Made by a program: the position numbers and the translations under genes
From: Cryptomeria japonica
Taxonomy: Eukaryota > Streptophyta > Pinopsida > Cupressales > Cupressaceae
DNA length: 64,000 nt
Direction of reading: 5' to 3'
Assembly: GCF_030272615.1 (NCBI RefSeq)
Contig: NC_081414.1
Span: forward strand, 780,186,119 to 780,250,118
Notes under the pieces: model-generated
What the model saw: only the letters and a program-made list of their open reading frames with translations
Told to the model about the DNA's origin: nothing
The model's database searches: none
Part shown: positions 1 through 12,949 of the stretch, one piece after another
Layout: the number at the start of each line of letters is the position of its first letter
Position numbering within the stretch: the stretch's first letter is position 1

Positions 1-2000
1 CATTCAACAAAACTAACAAAAGCCAAAAGGAAAACTAGCAAAACCAACATACTAAAAAAAAAAAAACAAGACACATCCCCATGGAAGGCATGAATCGATG
101 GCCAACCTAGTGGGGGAAAACACCAACCTCCTATCCTAGTAGATTTCTTTTCCATATTTTGAGAAAGATATTTTCCTATTAAAATATTTCTAAGAGGAGA
201 TGATCAAGGAATCCAAGGTTGCCTTCACCTTAGACACATATGCCTCTAGCCTAGTGGTAGTGGACGACTCCAAATGGTACCACTTTTTTTCTTTAATCTT
301 TGTGATTTCATCTTTAATGCATTGGAGAGAAATGAAATTATTTTCAATAATCTCCATCTTTCGATCAAACATATTTTCTATTTTCCTTTTCATGTAGTCT
401 TAATTATCATGTAGTGCCTCAACCACTTCCACCAAATCCTTTGTGTGATTACCTTGGTTTATTTTATAATTAAGCTCCTTCACTATCCTCTCCAAACCTT
501 CCAACTTTTCAACCATTACAACAAATTTATATATTTCCATCCAAGCACCTTGGTCATTATCATCCATATCGCACCTCGATGATCTGGCATCCTCTTTAGG
601 AAAGGCTTTGATTTTATTGATTTTCTTCTTTACCACCTCAAATCATCTCAAAATCCAACAAATGACAAGTTAATTCTTATTGAACCCCTTATAGAGTTAT
701 TCACTTTGCTTGCAAGGAGGGGAAATTCCTCCTTAATCAAAGAATTCATACAAGAATAATAAGGGGAGCTAGGGGGAAAAGGGGAGGGAGGGGTAGCAAT
801 GTTCCTCACAAAGTTTTGAAGGGTCCATTTAGACCTAGTAGACAAAAAAAAAGTCATTGGCTTCAAATCTTGTCCGATAATTATAGACTTTTTAATAGAG
901 CATTCACCAATAGGGGGTCATGGTTTTTATTTCTTTATTTAGTATTTCTAGAAGGGTTAACATGAGTGGGATTCTTGTAGGGCCTTGGATTTGTTGTAGA
1001 ACCAATCAGGTTGACTGATAGCTCAAAACACAAGCCTAAGCCAGAAGGATTAATGGCAAGGCCACTAGTTGGGGTTAAACCTAGGTGAAAATTATAAAGG
1101 CATAGAGTGAGACCTTGTTACAAGGGGAGGGTAACTTTAGATTTTTCCACCATAATTATTTAGAAATGGATGAAAACGTATAGAATGGAAAGTTCATCTT
1201 GATGCCATATCTTAAATTATTAATTATGGGAAATACTTGGGAGTGGAAGCACTTAAATGACCCATCTAGGGTGAAAAATTTCATCAAGAGCAATTCCACC
1301 TCTTTTTAGAATCTCAATAGGTCATCCATTTAGAAACCACTTTGGAGGTAGGTGACATTCTCACTCAGGCATCGAAATCTCGAGAAGGCCTCCTTATGGT
1401 TGACCTTTGGATTTTTTGGGAAGGATGTTCCTTCCAAAGCCAATCTAGTGCCATCCACAATAGTATCCATTGACACTGTGAACTTCACCTTCCCCACCTA
1501 GACTTCTCCATCCTCCCAAGACTAGGAAAATTTCTCCAATAATGAGGGATCAAAGCCCTTCATGCCTTCCACATAGTCAGCTAGATTACCCTCAACTAAT
1601 TTCTCCGAGAGAGCCTCATTCTCTTTGAGTTTATCACAACTATAAGATTTTTTTTTTTGATTAAATCACCTCCCATAGTTACTATAGAAAAACTAGAGCT
1701 AAGGACTGAGGCTGGATTGCACAAATTGCATTAGAAAAAGAAAAATTAAAGGAGGTATTAGAAATTTCGCTTTTCCTTCCCTTTAAATGACAATTCCACT
1801 TTATAAAATGGCTGATGTGCATTGTGGATACAATACAAATGGAAAAAGAAATTTTTAAATCTTGAGGACATAGATTATAATATTCTCATTAATTAGGGTA
1901 CAAATATCTATGGGTAATTCATGTTGATCCATCCTAATTTTAATTTCTTTGGAGAAAAGACCCAGGTTGGCCAACCTATCTTTCTTTGAACAACTTCAAA
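1..2000 (-). mobile_element. LINE (L1-type) copy 1, 3' part only
   Basis: This is the C-terminal coding tail and 3' region of a LINE read on the minus strand. It runs off the left edge of the window. It aligns collinearly with the tail of the longer LINE copy at 16540-18106 plus 34418-34950; shared stretches include the segments around 1030-1110, 1330-1400 and 1780-1850. The minus strand encodes short charged, coiled-coil-like pieces (about 190-393 and 400-636) and a piece at 648-866 that matches the start of the tail in copy 2. No RT or endonuclease is present, so it looks 5'-truncated near 2000, as is usual for LINE insertions. Stops and frameshifts break it everywhere. The assignment depends on homology with copy 2, where RT lies upstream. 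Confidence 0.6.
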
Positions 2001-2039
2001 CAGAGTATTTAAAAATATTTAATGGGCATGGTATGCAAC

Positions 2040-3680
2040 TATCCTATGGTTGTGAGAATTTTCTTGAGTTTTATCATCACATCATATAATTCAGGAATAC
2101 TTTCACTACAAAGAATTTGAATCATGATATAAATTTTAGTATTCAATTCCTTAAGAAAAATATAGAAATCTAAATCTTGGGGGTGGTAATTTTTTTTACA
2201 AGAACCTCTTCTAAGTATTATTAATTCACAAAATAAAATCATATATGTATTTAATGTGAGATGTTTTATTTTTGAGGAAATTGTTTAGATAGAATATTTA
2301 TCTATAGTACTTTTGAATCAATTGAGAAACAATATCTCCAATTTGATCATATTTTGTACTAGAGTTATTGTGATATTATATACCATTCATGTGCCTTCTG
2401 TTTGAGAGGGAAAGTAAGTAACAAAAGAGCCACATTTTGATTTGTTATATGATAGATATTGTATGCATTTTAATTATCACTAATATGATCTAATAGAGAG
2501 ATACCTGCATATCTATAAAAATGAGGAAATGGTTTTATTACTACTTTTAGAACTTGAATTCTCTATTTTTTCAATGGAATGCTAGTATACCATGGTGAGA
2601 ATGGTAAATTTAATGCTAGAATATTTAGATGCACATAAATATTAGTCACCATAATGGTCTACAAAATTAAGGATTTGAGATAAGATCATCAATTGGGTTA
2701 CAAATAGAAGAGGTGTGCTTCTATGGGCTAGTATATTTTATATTATCAACTAAAACCAAATAATATAGAACAAAGATCAAACAAGGGATAGATACAAGTC
2801 AATGTTTGCATCCCATTAGGCATATCAATAATTTATATTTTTTTATTTTGTACTTTCATACACACTATATAAACATGGGACATCGCATGAATATGTGATT
2901 TCACTACTTATGTAGCACCTATAATTTTAAGAGTTGGCCTGTCATATATTTTTCAATAAATTTTTTAATAAATAAGGAAAAAAAAGGGGAAGAATTTTCT
3001 TGAAAATATAACTAAACTCGTAGGTGATTTTTGAAGAGAGTTATTGAAAGTAAAATATATGTATATATTATTTATAATAATTGGATACTCCATTGAAAAA
3101 TCACACAACATGAAACTAGATATTAATACAAAAAATGTAAGAGGGAAAATAATGCACATCCAATTTATTCAATAAAATTGAATTACACTCATTAATTACA
3201 ATGGTAAAATCACATGGGCTCACCTAACTACAAAGAAAATTTTATAAATTACAATGCTACGACCACATGGGCCTACCTCACTACAAAGAAGCTCAACTTC
3301 TAAAAAAATGCTGTAATTTGAAGATACAATCTACACTAATTGAGATATCTTTTGTAACCCTTTTTCATGACCTAATTTGACACCACTAAATACCTTAGAA
3401 TGTTTTTGAAAGTGTAAGCCCCACTTTTTGGACACCCAAAGGTTCAACAGTTTGCTTTCCCACTTAGGAGGATATTTCATTTTAAATTTAAATTTTGGTA
3501 GCACAACTTCTTAGAGCCATAATTTTTTACTTAGGCATCTACTTTACTATTACAATATATTGTTCCAAAGATAATGAAGATATCTAAAATGATAAAAATT
3601 TGAGGGTCATTTTGTTCACTTATTAATCTTAGGCCTCTAAGGGCTTTAAATTTAAGTCTAAATATTTTTTAGGAAAAAAT
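2040..3680. other. AT-rich non-coding stretch, probably 3' flank of the gypsy element
   Basis: No coding signal was recognised. Element A interrupts this stretch at 3681 and the same tract resumes at 10978. It may therefore be the 3' non-coding part or 3' LTR of the minus-strand Ty3/gypsy element, but I could not find a second LTR copy to prove it. It contains a short tandem duplication at 3195-3290. Confidence 0.35.
3195..3290. repeat. Two-copy tandem duplication (43 bp unit, 53 bp period)
   Basis: Positions 3195-3237 and 3248-3290 are near-identical 43-bp units. Both start ATTACAATG and end CTACAAAGAA, and they differ at about six sites. Confidence 0.75.
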
Positions 3681-5168
3681 TGATAACTTAATGATGAACG
3701 AATAGTACCAAACCGGTACTGAGAGGGGGGGGGGTGAATCAATATAGGAAAAAACTCAACCTTAAACTAGTTTATCAACTAACACTTATGCACTGACAGT
3801 CAAACAGTAGCACCAGTCCTTCAATAGAGTTCAACTGGCAAAACCCAGTGTAACTAAGACAAGCAAAGACCGGCTGAGACTTATCTTCTCATATAATCTA
3901 ACTCTTCATTCCCATTTCACTCTAATGCATGGATAGGCAATCTACCATCAAAGATGTACATATTACAGCAAGATCAACATGTATCACCACTTAATTAGAA
4001 AACAATCATAACACCAAACATGCCACACATATTTTTCATGTGGAAACCCAATTGGGAAAAACCACAGTGGGGAAGAATACCCACAAGCTTGTTTTTGAAC
4101 TCTTTGGAAGTCCACTCTGTTAGGAGCCTTGTCTTGTTAAAGACAGATACAATAGGTTCTGTTAGGAACTGATCCTGTTAGGGATCACCCGGTTAAGGGA
4201 TGGCTACAATACTCGGTTAAGGGTTAAACCTTGTTAAGGGTACCTTGTTAGAGGATTTCAAGAACTCAATAGCTAAAGGATATCAATAACTCAATAGCTT
4301 CGAGTTACCTTGTTAGAGGATTTTCAACAAGCCGGTTAAGGCTACCCTATTAGGGGATTTCACAACTGTTGAAGTGGTTAAAGATCAATAGGTATATCAA
4401 TGAGCTAATAATAGCACTCAATGCCAATGCAGATCCGCTTAAGCTCCTCTTCACCTTCTGCACTTACACTCTGCAGATATGACTTCTCTCCTTTGGTTTG
4501 GCAAGAATCACATATCTCTTCTCTTAGATACACACACACAACTTTTGCCAATAAACTCTTAAAGAATCACAACATCAACCTTATAGGACAACAGATAGGT
4601 TGGTAGCATAAACCCTAAACCCTAGACCTGTTAAGTTAAGGAATTCAAATGGTTCAATCCTGACCGTTGATCATACTATATTGAATGCAACAATCTTGAT
4701 CCAATCTTAAGACATTCTCCATCATTCATTTTCCACTGATTTCATGGTGGCTGATAACCCATCACACATTATCACCGTTTACAGACTTCGCACATTCCCG
4801 AGGTAGATAGGAACACTCTTCTTTATGCAAGATCCTTCATGTGCACAAGGCTTATGTGGCAGCACTATCTGTTCTTCGTTATCATGCTAAATTCATCACA
4901 TAAAGATCACCGATTGAGTCACACAGGCTTAAGATACTCCAACCGAAAATCCTGAAGTGGAAACTACCTACCAATCAATAGTCATACAATGCTTCCATGT
5001 GCCAGTTCCCATGACTACATGTCGGTTCACTTTGAACAAATATACTGCTTTACTTTGGCATATATACCAGTTCTCACATATGCCGGTTCTCTCTTCATAT
5101 TGCATATTGACATCAATGACAACATACAATATCATTATGTCCTCATATTAGTTGACATAATGCCAACA
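3681..5168 (-). repeat. 3' LTR of copia element A
   Basis: 1488-bp terminal repeat. In element sense it begins TGTTGGCATTATGT and ends AAGTTATCA. It keeps a 91-bp segment (4512-4602) that the other LTR has lost. The G-run at 3722-3734 is part of a motif shared with the LTRs of B and C. Confidence 0.93.
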
Positions 5169-5180
5169 ATCTCCCCCTTT
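5169..5180 (-). other. Polypurine tract of element A
   Basis: Directly abuts the 3' LTR. In element sense it reads AAAGGGGGAGAT, the primer for plus-strand DNA synthesis. The same tract precedes the 3' LTR of element B. Confidence 0.85.
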
Positions 5181-5409
5181 GGCATTGATGGTAATATACA
5201 AAGATATCTTTCTGCAAACTCATCTTCTCCCCAATTTCTGCAGATATCTTCTCCACTACACTTCTTCTCCCCCTTTGACAACAATGCCAAAGTGGAGGCA
5301 CGAACATCCTTGTTCCATTATGTTGCTCCCCTTAAGGAGTAGCATCCTTCAACACATCAATCAAAAAAAAATGACTATGCAATACCTGACTGATGTGGAA
5401 CAAATACTT

Positions 5410-8400
5410 TTAATTTACCTCCTGAAGGGGTAGTACCTCCAATTCACCTCTTAAATACACAAATGTAGTCTTTGGGAGAGGCTTGGTGAATATGTCTGCT
5501 AACTACTCCTTACGGGAAACATGTTCTAGTGTAATCTCTTTATTCTGAACCTTTTCCCTCAAGAAATGATACTTAAGCTCAAAATGCTTGGTTCTAGAAT
5601 GTAAAACTGGATTCTTTGAAATATTGATAGCACTTGTGTTATCACAAAATATACTTACTGGTTCAGATACAGGGATTTTGAAGCCATCTAATACATGCTT
5701 CATCCAGATTGTCTGAGTGCAGTTCATGAAAGCTGCAACATACTCCACTTCCGATTTATACTGAGAGATACAACTCTGCTTCTTACTCATCCATGAGTCC
5801 AGTCTACCACCGAGAAAGAATGAACCACTAGTTGTGCTTTTTTGATCATCCACATTACTTGCCCAGTTAGCATCTATGAATAATTTCAGGTTGAAATCAT
5901 TACTGCATGGGTACCACAATCCATAGTCAACTATTCCCTTTAGATACCTAAGAATCCCCTTGACTACAACCAAGTGGGATTCTCTTGGACTTTTCTAGAA
6001 CATTGCAGTTATACCAACTGCATGTGCAATATCTGGTCTGCTATGCACTACATAATGCAACTTACCAATCATTGATCGATATTCCTTCTCATCAACCAAT
6101 GTAGAATCATCTTCTTTTGATAATTTGCAACTGGTCACCATCAGTGTACCAACCGATTTACTATTTTCCATGCCAAAGGTCTTCAACACCTCTTTGACAT
6201 ATTTGGACTGAGTGATAAAGATTCCATCTTTCATCTACTGGATCTGCAGTCCAATGAAGAACTTAATCTCCCCTATGAGTGACATTTCAAACTCTTCCTT
6301 CATCTCATCAGCAAACTCATGACTCATCTTGTCATCTCCACCAAAGATAATGTCATCAACAAAACCTTCACAGATCAGGATCTGATCTCCTTTAGATTTC
6401 AAGTAGATATTGCTATCTTCACTTGTTCTCTCAAATCCAATCTTCACAAGATGGGAATGTAGATGTTCATACCATGCTCTAGGTGCTTGCTTTAGACCAT
6501 ATAAGGCTTTATGTAGCCTGCACACCATATCACTATCTTCAGATAGGGAAAACCCATCTGGTTGCTCTATATACACCTCCTCTTCAAGTACACCATTTAG
6601 GAATGTAGATTTTACATACATTTGATATACCTTGAATCCTTTAAAAGCTACATATGCAAGAAGCATACGAACTCTTTCCAATCTAGCTACCGGAGAAAAG
6701 GTTTCTCCATAGTCTTCTCCTTCTTCTTGAGCATATCCTTTGCACACCAATTTGGCTTTGTTCCTGATCACTGTACCATCCTTATTTAGCTTATTTTTGA
6801 ACACCCATTTGGTGCCAATGACATTTTTATGTTCCAGTCTGGGTACCAAGGACCATGTACCATTTTTCTCTATTTGGTCAAGTTCCTCTTCCATTGCCTT
6901 GATCTAGTCTTCATCTTTATGATCCTCTTTGAATGACTTGGGCTCAAATTCAGAGATCAAACATGAGTTTTCTCTAACCTTTCTTCTTGTAAGGATTCCT
7001 ACATCCTTATCTCCTATGATCTGCTTAGGATCATGATTCAGCTTGACATACCGAGGAATAGTCTTGACTGGTTCTTCTTGCTTTTCCTCTTCATCCTCAT
7101 CTTCATTAGTATCAACATTCACCAGTTCAGGAACACTATTACTGGTACTTGGTTGACTGACAACCGGTTCCTAAAAGATTGCAACCGGTTTATTTATAGC
7201 TTTCTCACTACCTCTTTCTTCTAGTTTCTTAGAGGTTTCATCAACTCTCACATTGATACTTTCCATAATTCTCTGAGTCCTATTGTTGAAACACTTGAGA
7301 GCTTTACTCTTGGTGGAATATCCTAGGAATATTCCCTCATCACATTTAGCTTCAAACTTGCCCTGATGTTCACTCCTCTTGATGTAGCATTTGCTACCAA
7401 ATATCCTAAAGTAGCTAACGACAGGTATCTTACCGATCCAATACTCATAAGGAGTTTTATCCTTACCTTTCTTGATGAGTACCCAGTTCATTGTGTAGAC
7501 TACAATGCTTACCGCTTCTCTCCAAAAGGTATGAGCTACTTTTCCTTAAATCAACATGGTTCTAGCTACTTCAACCATAGTCTGGTTATTCCTCTCTACT
7601 AGGCCATTCTGTTGTGGAGTCCAGGGGGCAAACAGTTGCCTCTTAATGCCAAATTCTTCACAATACTTGTTGAATTCATCGGAAGTGAATTCCCCTCCTT
7701 GATCAGTTCTAAGACAATTGATCCTTTTACCACTTTCCTTCTTCACTAATGCTCTGAAAGCTTTGAACTTCACAAAGGCTTTAGACTTGTCTTTCAAGAA
7801 TGTGACCCACATCATTCTTGAGCAGTCATCAGTGAGAATCATGAAGTACCTATCACCCTGCACACTTCTAGTTTTCATAGGACCACACAAATCAGTATGC
7901 ACAAGATCAAGCAAGTTGTCAGCAGTGAAAGATTTACCTTTAAAGGTTGAGGAAGACATTTTCCCCAATTGACACTCTCTACACAAGGTATTATCTGGTT
8001 TGCTTATCACCAGCAACCCTCTAACTTCCTTGATCTTACTAGCCTTCACAATGTTATTGAAGTTTACATGGCAGAGTCTCCTATGCCATATCCAGTTATC
8101 ATCAAACTTAGCCATAAGACATGTACTTGTATTTGCATTCAGATGAAATAGGTTACCTTTGGTCTACATGTCAGTGGCCACCAATTCACCATCTTTTCCT
8201 TTGATTCTACACATTCCATTCTTGAATTCCAGAGTGAGGCCACTATCATTTAGCTGGGTAACACTTAGAAGGTTGTGTCTGAGACTATCAACCCAATACA
8301 CATTGTCAGCACTACTCTTTCCATTCAAAGAGATGGACCCTTTTCCTTTAACCATACATGGTGCATCATTGCCAAAATGAACCACACCACCATCATACTC

Positions 8401-9500
8401 TTCGAAGGATAGAAACTTGCTCCGGTCACCAGTCATATGGTGTGAGCAACCACTATCAATAATCCACTTATTGGAATTATCAAAGCGGGAGACAAGAGCC
8501 TTCTTGTTTGACACATCTTCCTTTATAGTAATAAACACAATGTCTTCATTCTCTTCATCTTCTGATTCCTCATTTGTGACACCTTCATCAACTACAACAA
8601 AATAGTTTCTCTAGTTTTCTCCTTTGAATTTCCTAAATCTTTCTGGTTTATCCTTGTTGTCACTATTAGGACAGTTTAAAGCAATATGTCCTATCTGGTT
8701 ATACGAAAAACATTTAAAAGGGAGCTTACCTCTGTATTTACCAGTTCCTTTTGGAAATTTCCTGGCAAGAAGAGTTTCAAATTCCATCAGAAACTCCTCA
8801 TCATCCATTACTCTACTCTGTCATGGTTCACCACTAGTGCTTGCTTCTTTTCCTTTCCTAGATGGTACAATAGAAGTGCTAAAAGCTGATTTAGTCTTTT
8901 GAACATTTCCATCAAAACTATTTAGCTCATAGGCTATCAACTTTGCTATGATGGAGTCCAAGGATACCTTAGTCTTGTCTATAGATCTTAGCTCCTGAAT
9001 AGCAACAACCCTTATTGCATAGACTGACAATAGGGATCTCAGGACTTTGCTTACCACAGTGGAATCTTCCATTATACCACCTACACTCTTGATTCTCCGA
9101 CAACAGTTTTGATTCTAATACCATACTATTGAATGGTTTCACCTTCAACCATTTGCATGTATTCAAACTTTCCTCTAAGGCTTTCTTCCTTAGCTTGTTT
9201 TACATGCTCATCACCTCCATAGATATTTTCAAGAGCATCCCATACCTCTTTGGGATTTACCTTTTCTTGGACACCAATGAAATCAATATCAAATAAACTA
9301 ATGATTAGGACTTCCATGACTTGCCCATTCTCCTGTATCTCTCTCTTTTGATCATCGATGAGAGTACTGGTAGGGGTAACATAGGGATTCTCGACATAGC
9401 TCCAGTATTGAGCACCCATGCTTCTGATGTATATCTTCATTCTGTCTTTCCATATACTAAAATTTTCTTTGTTAAACTTTGGACCTTCCCTCTTCATCAT
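5410..9500 (-). pseudogene. Copia gag-pol polyprotein of element A (decayed)
   Basis: One reading frame runs from about 9072 down to 5410, broken only by in-frame stops at 5995, 6235, 6904, 7171, 7546, 8164, 8611 and 8821. The Gag start at 9500 is in another frame, joined by a stop at 9126 and a one-base loss just downstream. Domains in order: UBN2-type Gag (9500-8820); a CCHC-like knuckle at 8671-8712 whose second Cys is Tyr; protease with the DSG motif (~8450); integrase with HHCC zinc finger and all three catalytic D, D, E residues (8115-7546); RT with FVDD in place of the usual YVDD (6894-6000); RNase H (5973-5503). In life it would make the virus-like particle and copy the element RNA into DNA. 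The start was chosen because it is the first Met after the primer-binding site and matches element B. Confidence 0.9.
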
Positions 9501-9557
9501 TACAATAGGATCTTCCCCTCAAGCGGTTAAGCTTACAACATAGAGGACTTGGAGGAT

Positions 9558-9569
9558 GCTCTGATACCA
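9558..9569 (-). other. Primer-binding site of element A (tRNA-iMet)
   Basis: In element sense it reads TGGTATCAGAGC, complementary to the 3' end of plant initiator methionine tRNA. It sits two bases inside the 5' LTR, as in element B. Confidence 0.92.
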
Positions 9570-9571
9570 AT

Positions 9572-10972
9572 TGACAACTTAATGATGAATGAATAGTACC
9601 AAACTAGTAGTGAGAGGGGGGGGGTGAATTAGTACAGGCAAAAACTCAACCTTAAACTGGTTTGTCAACCAACACTTATGCACTAATAGTCAAACAATAG
9701 CACTGGTCCTTCAACAGAGTTCAACTGACAAAACCCAGTGTAACTAAGACGAGAAAAGACTGGTTGACACTTATCTTCTCATATAATCTAACTCTTCATT
9801 CCCATTTCACTCTAATGCATGGACAGGCAATCTACCATCAAAGATGTACATATTACAACAAGATCAACATGCGTCACCACTTAATCAAAAAACAATCATA
9901 ACACCATACATGACACACATATTTTTCATGTGGAAACCCAACTAGGAAAAACCATAGTGGGGATGAATACCCACAAGCTTGTTTTTGAACTCTTTGGAAG
10001 TCTGCTCTATTAGGAGCCTTGTCCGATACAATAGGTTTTGTTAGGAACCGATCCTATTAGGGATCACCTGGTTAAGGGATGGCTACAATACCTGGTTAAG
10101 GGATAAACCCTGTTAAGGGTACCTTGTTAGAGGATTTCAAGAACTCAATAGCTAAAGGATATCAATAACTCAGTAGCTTCGAGTTACCTTGTTAGAGGAT
10201 TTTCAATAAGCCAGTTAAGGCTACCCTATTAGGGGATTTCACAACTATTGAAGTGGTTAAAGATCAATAGGTATATCAATGAACTGATAATAGCACTCAA
10301 TGCCAATGCAAATCTGCTTAAGCTCCTCTTCACCTTCTACACTTACACTTTGTAGATATGACTTCTCTCCTCTGGTCTGGCAAGAATCACGTAGCATAAA
10401 CCCTAAACCCTAGACCTGTTAGGTTAAGGAATTCAAACGGTTCAATCTTGACCATTGATCATACTGTATTGGATGCAATAGTCTTGATCCAATCTTAAGA
10501 CATTCTCCATCATTCATTTTCCACTAATTTCATGGCGGTTGATAACCCATCACATGTTATCACCGTTTATAGACTTCACACATTCCTGAGGTAGATAGGA
10601 ACACTCTTCTTTGTGCAATATCCTTCATGCACAAGACTTATGTGGTAGCACTATCGTTTCTTCATTATCATGCTAACTTCATCACATAAAGATCACCAAT
10701 TGAGTCACACAGGCTTAAGATACTCCAATCAAAAATCCTGAAGTGGAAACTACCTACCAACTGGTAGTCATACAATGCTTCCATGTGCCAATTCCCATGA
10801 CTACATGCCGGTTCACCTTGACATGTCGGTTCACCTTGAACAAATATACCGCTTTACTTTGGCATATATACCGGTCCTCACATTTTTCAATTCTCTCTTC
10901 ATATCGCATATTGACATCAATGACAACATACAATATCATTATATCCTCATACTAGCTCACATAATGCCAACA
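9572..10972 (-). repeat. 5' LTR of copia element A
   Basis: 1401-bp terminal repeat matching 3681-5168. It is shorter mainly because of a 91-bp deletion at about 10390 (junction CAAGAATCAC/GTAGCATAAA). The LTRs of B keep sequence corresponding to the missing part, so this is a loss after insertion. Confidence 0.93.
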
Positions 10973-10977
10973 AAAAT

Positions 10978-11490
10978 TTCAAAGATAAAAATTTAATATG
11001 TCCCGAATGATATAGGATATTCGAATTACTATTTCACCATTTTCTTTATATTTTAGTTCTACTCCATTTGACAATATTTTAGGTCCATATGTTCTCATAT
11101 AGGTTGATTTTATAAAATAGGAAGTAATTTTTTTTTACCTTTTAGGACTTTAGACTACCTTAATCCTCTAAAGTGTCATCATGGGCTCAAAAACAACTAA
11201 AGAAACCTAAAAAAATTATTATTTATTTTTAATTGGAATGCAACATTTCTCTTACACCCTAGATGATCTTGCTCCAAACATGTGGGATAGTTTGACAAGA
11301 GACCTTGTTATATTTTTTATGTTTGATGAAAACCAAGATGGTCAACATTTTTATTAGATAATCATGACAAATATTCAACGGTCCTTCCCTTCCACATAAC
11401 CAAATATTATTCTTACTAGCTAATTCCTATACTTCTACCCACATTAATATCTGAGCTTTATTCTATCTATTCCTATTTGGAATAGTTGTT
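10978..11490 (-). other. AT-rich non-coding 3' part of the gypsy element
   Basis: Lies downstream (element sense) of the last recognisable integrase residues and up to the TSD of element A. No coding or LTR boundary was recognised. Confidence 0.35.
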
Positions 11491-12900
11491 AGTATACAAG
11501 CTTATTTTGGTCCAATCTTATTGTCTCCTTCATGATATTTTATCAAATAAACAATGTAAAAAGTAAGTGAAATATCATTTTTCTTAGTAAATTCTACCTC
11601 ATATGCATTTATTGAATCACATCTATTTATAATCTTAAATGGTCCAACATTTTTCATTTTCAACTTGCTATATGTTATAACATGAAATATTTAGTTTTTC
11701 AAGTGAACCATATCTTCATCTTCAACCTTGAATTATTTAAACCTTCACATTTGGTTTGCCATTTCCTTTTACTTAGTATTCATCTTATTAATATCTTCCT
11801 TATCTTTTTGTTCAAGTTCTATAGGTGCTCAATAAAATCCTTTTCGTGAACACTGCTCTTTTCTCCATTTTCCATCTTCCTGAACTCAAGAGAATTCCTT
11901 AAATATTACTATGCACAATTTCAAATGGGCATTTATTTTGAATATTATTGAAAAAATTATTATATAAAAATTATATCTATGGTTCAATGAAATCTTATGA
12001 TCCCTTGGTACTAAGCATCTCAATAGGTTTCTGAAAGTCCTACTTACCACCTTTGTTTTATCATTAGTTAGAAAATAGTGCATAAATTTTAACTATTTAA
12101 GTATTGCATAAGCTTTTTAATATGACTAGTGATACTAGCATGACACTCCATCCAATTCCATGTCAAACAATTTTGACCTAGATATATGAACTAGTGAAGT
12201 CATAGATGAGGGACACAATCTCCATAAAACAATTCCAAGTCTTAAACCTATAAACTCATTTGACCAAGAAAGACACAAACCTAAAATAACAATGACGTAG
12301 TGGTAGTTTAAACCTTGGTGATCACAACAACAACACCACCACTTAACTAACACACTATGGGAAGAACCCTAAAATGGTGCATAGAATTAATCTTCAAATT
12401 AGTCCTCAATTTTTTTGATAAGGTCCTTACAAATTAACCAAAAGAAATTGTATCTTATTCATAAACTATAATCTTTTGTAGACTATGTTGTCTTACTACC
12501 TCTCTAAAAAGAAACAAGCTAAGATGTGAATTAGACATCATTAGTTTTCTAGCATGGACTAAAATGTGTTATCATAGAAAATTTATCAATCACCACAAAT
12601 ATTGAGTCATGTCCTCTTTCTGTCCCTAGTAAACTAAGAACAAAATTCATGATGATATATATCTATGGTTTCTTTAGTATAGGAAAATATAGTTCAACAT
12701 TATAACTTACTCCTTTGGCCACTTGGCATACTGTGCATCTTTATACAAACTTCCTTACTTCTTTTTCTAACTTTGGCCAATAATAATTCTCACTAACAAA
12801 AACATAGTCTTATCTTAACCAAAGTGTTGATCCAATACTCCAATATTATTCTCCTTGATCATATTATCCCTCATAGAACCTGTTAGAATACACAACCAAC
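11490..12900 (-). pseudogene. Gypsy integrase remnant
   Basis: Minus-strand translation in shifting frames shows three integrase parts. Near 12750-12850 is a zinc-finger-like segment with HFG-DKT and a following tryptophan-less YYWP-like stretch. At about 12540-12620 is a core segment resembling the gypsy integrase motif that ends VVVDRFSK, here VYxGQKEDMTQY-LWWLINF. At 11500-11690 is a C-terminal segment with KLKMKNVGPFKI and NAYEVEFTK, typical of the integrase tail or chromodomain-proximal region. All are riddled with stops. The call rests on motif similarity to plant gypsy integrases. Confidence 0.65.
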
Positions 12901-12949
12901 TTCTTCTAAGAAATATCTCATGTTAGATTAAGAAATACTACCCTATTAT

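Larger units (their letters stand above)
3681..10972 (-). mobile_element. Ty1/copia retrotransposon A, complete with LTRs and TSD
   Basis: Complete copia-type element on the minus strand, 7.3 kb. The LTRs are 3681-5168 and 9572-10972. They start TG and end CA when read in element orientation. A 5-bp target site duplication, AAAAT, flanks it exactly at 3676-3680 and 10973-10977. Element-sense order is LTR, tRNA-iMet primer-binding site, Gag, protease, integrase, RT, RNase H, polypurine tract, LTR. It belongs to the same family as element B, which is in the opposite orientation. The LTRs differ by roughly 10% over the first ~415 bases compared by eye, so the insertion is old. The polyprotein is broken by at least nine in-frame stops and one frameshift, so it cannot be autonomous. 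Confidence 0.95.

Noticed and set aside
7718-7972. Plus-strand frames across element A (for example 7718-7972, 8159-8380)
   Set aside because: Shadow frames antisense to recognised integrase and protease domains.
12135-12353. 72-codon minus-strand frame with a CCCC stretch as a possible zinc protein
   Set aside because: Lies inside the gypsy integrase remnant in a different frame and matches no known finger pattern.
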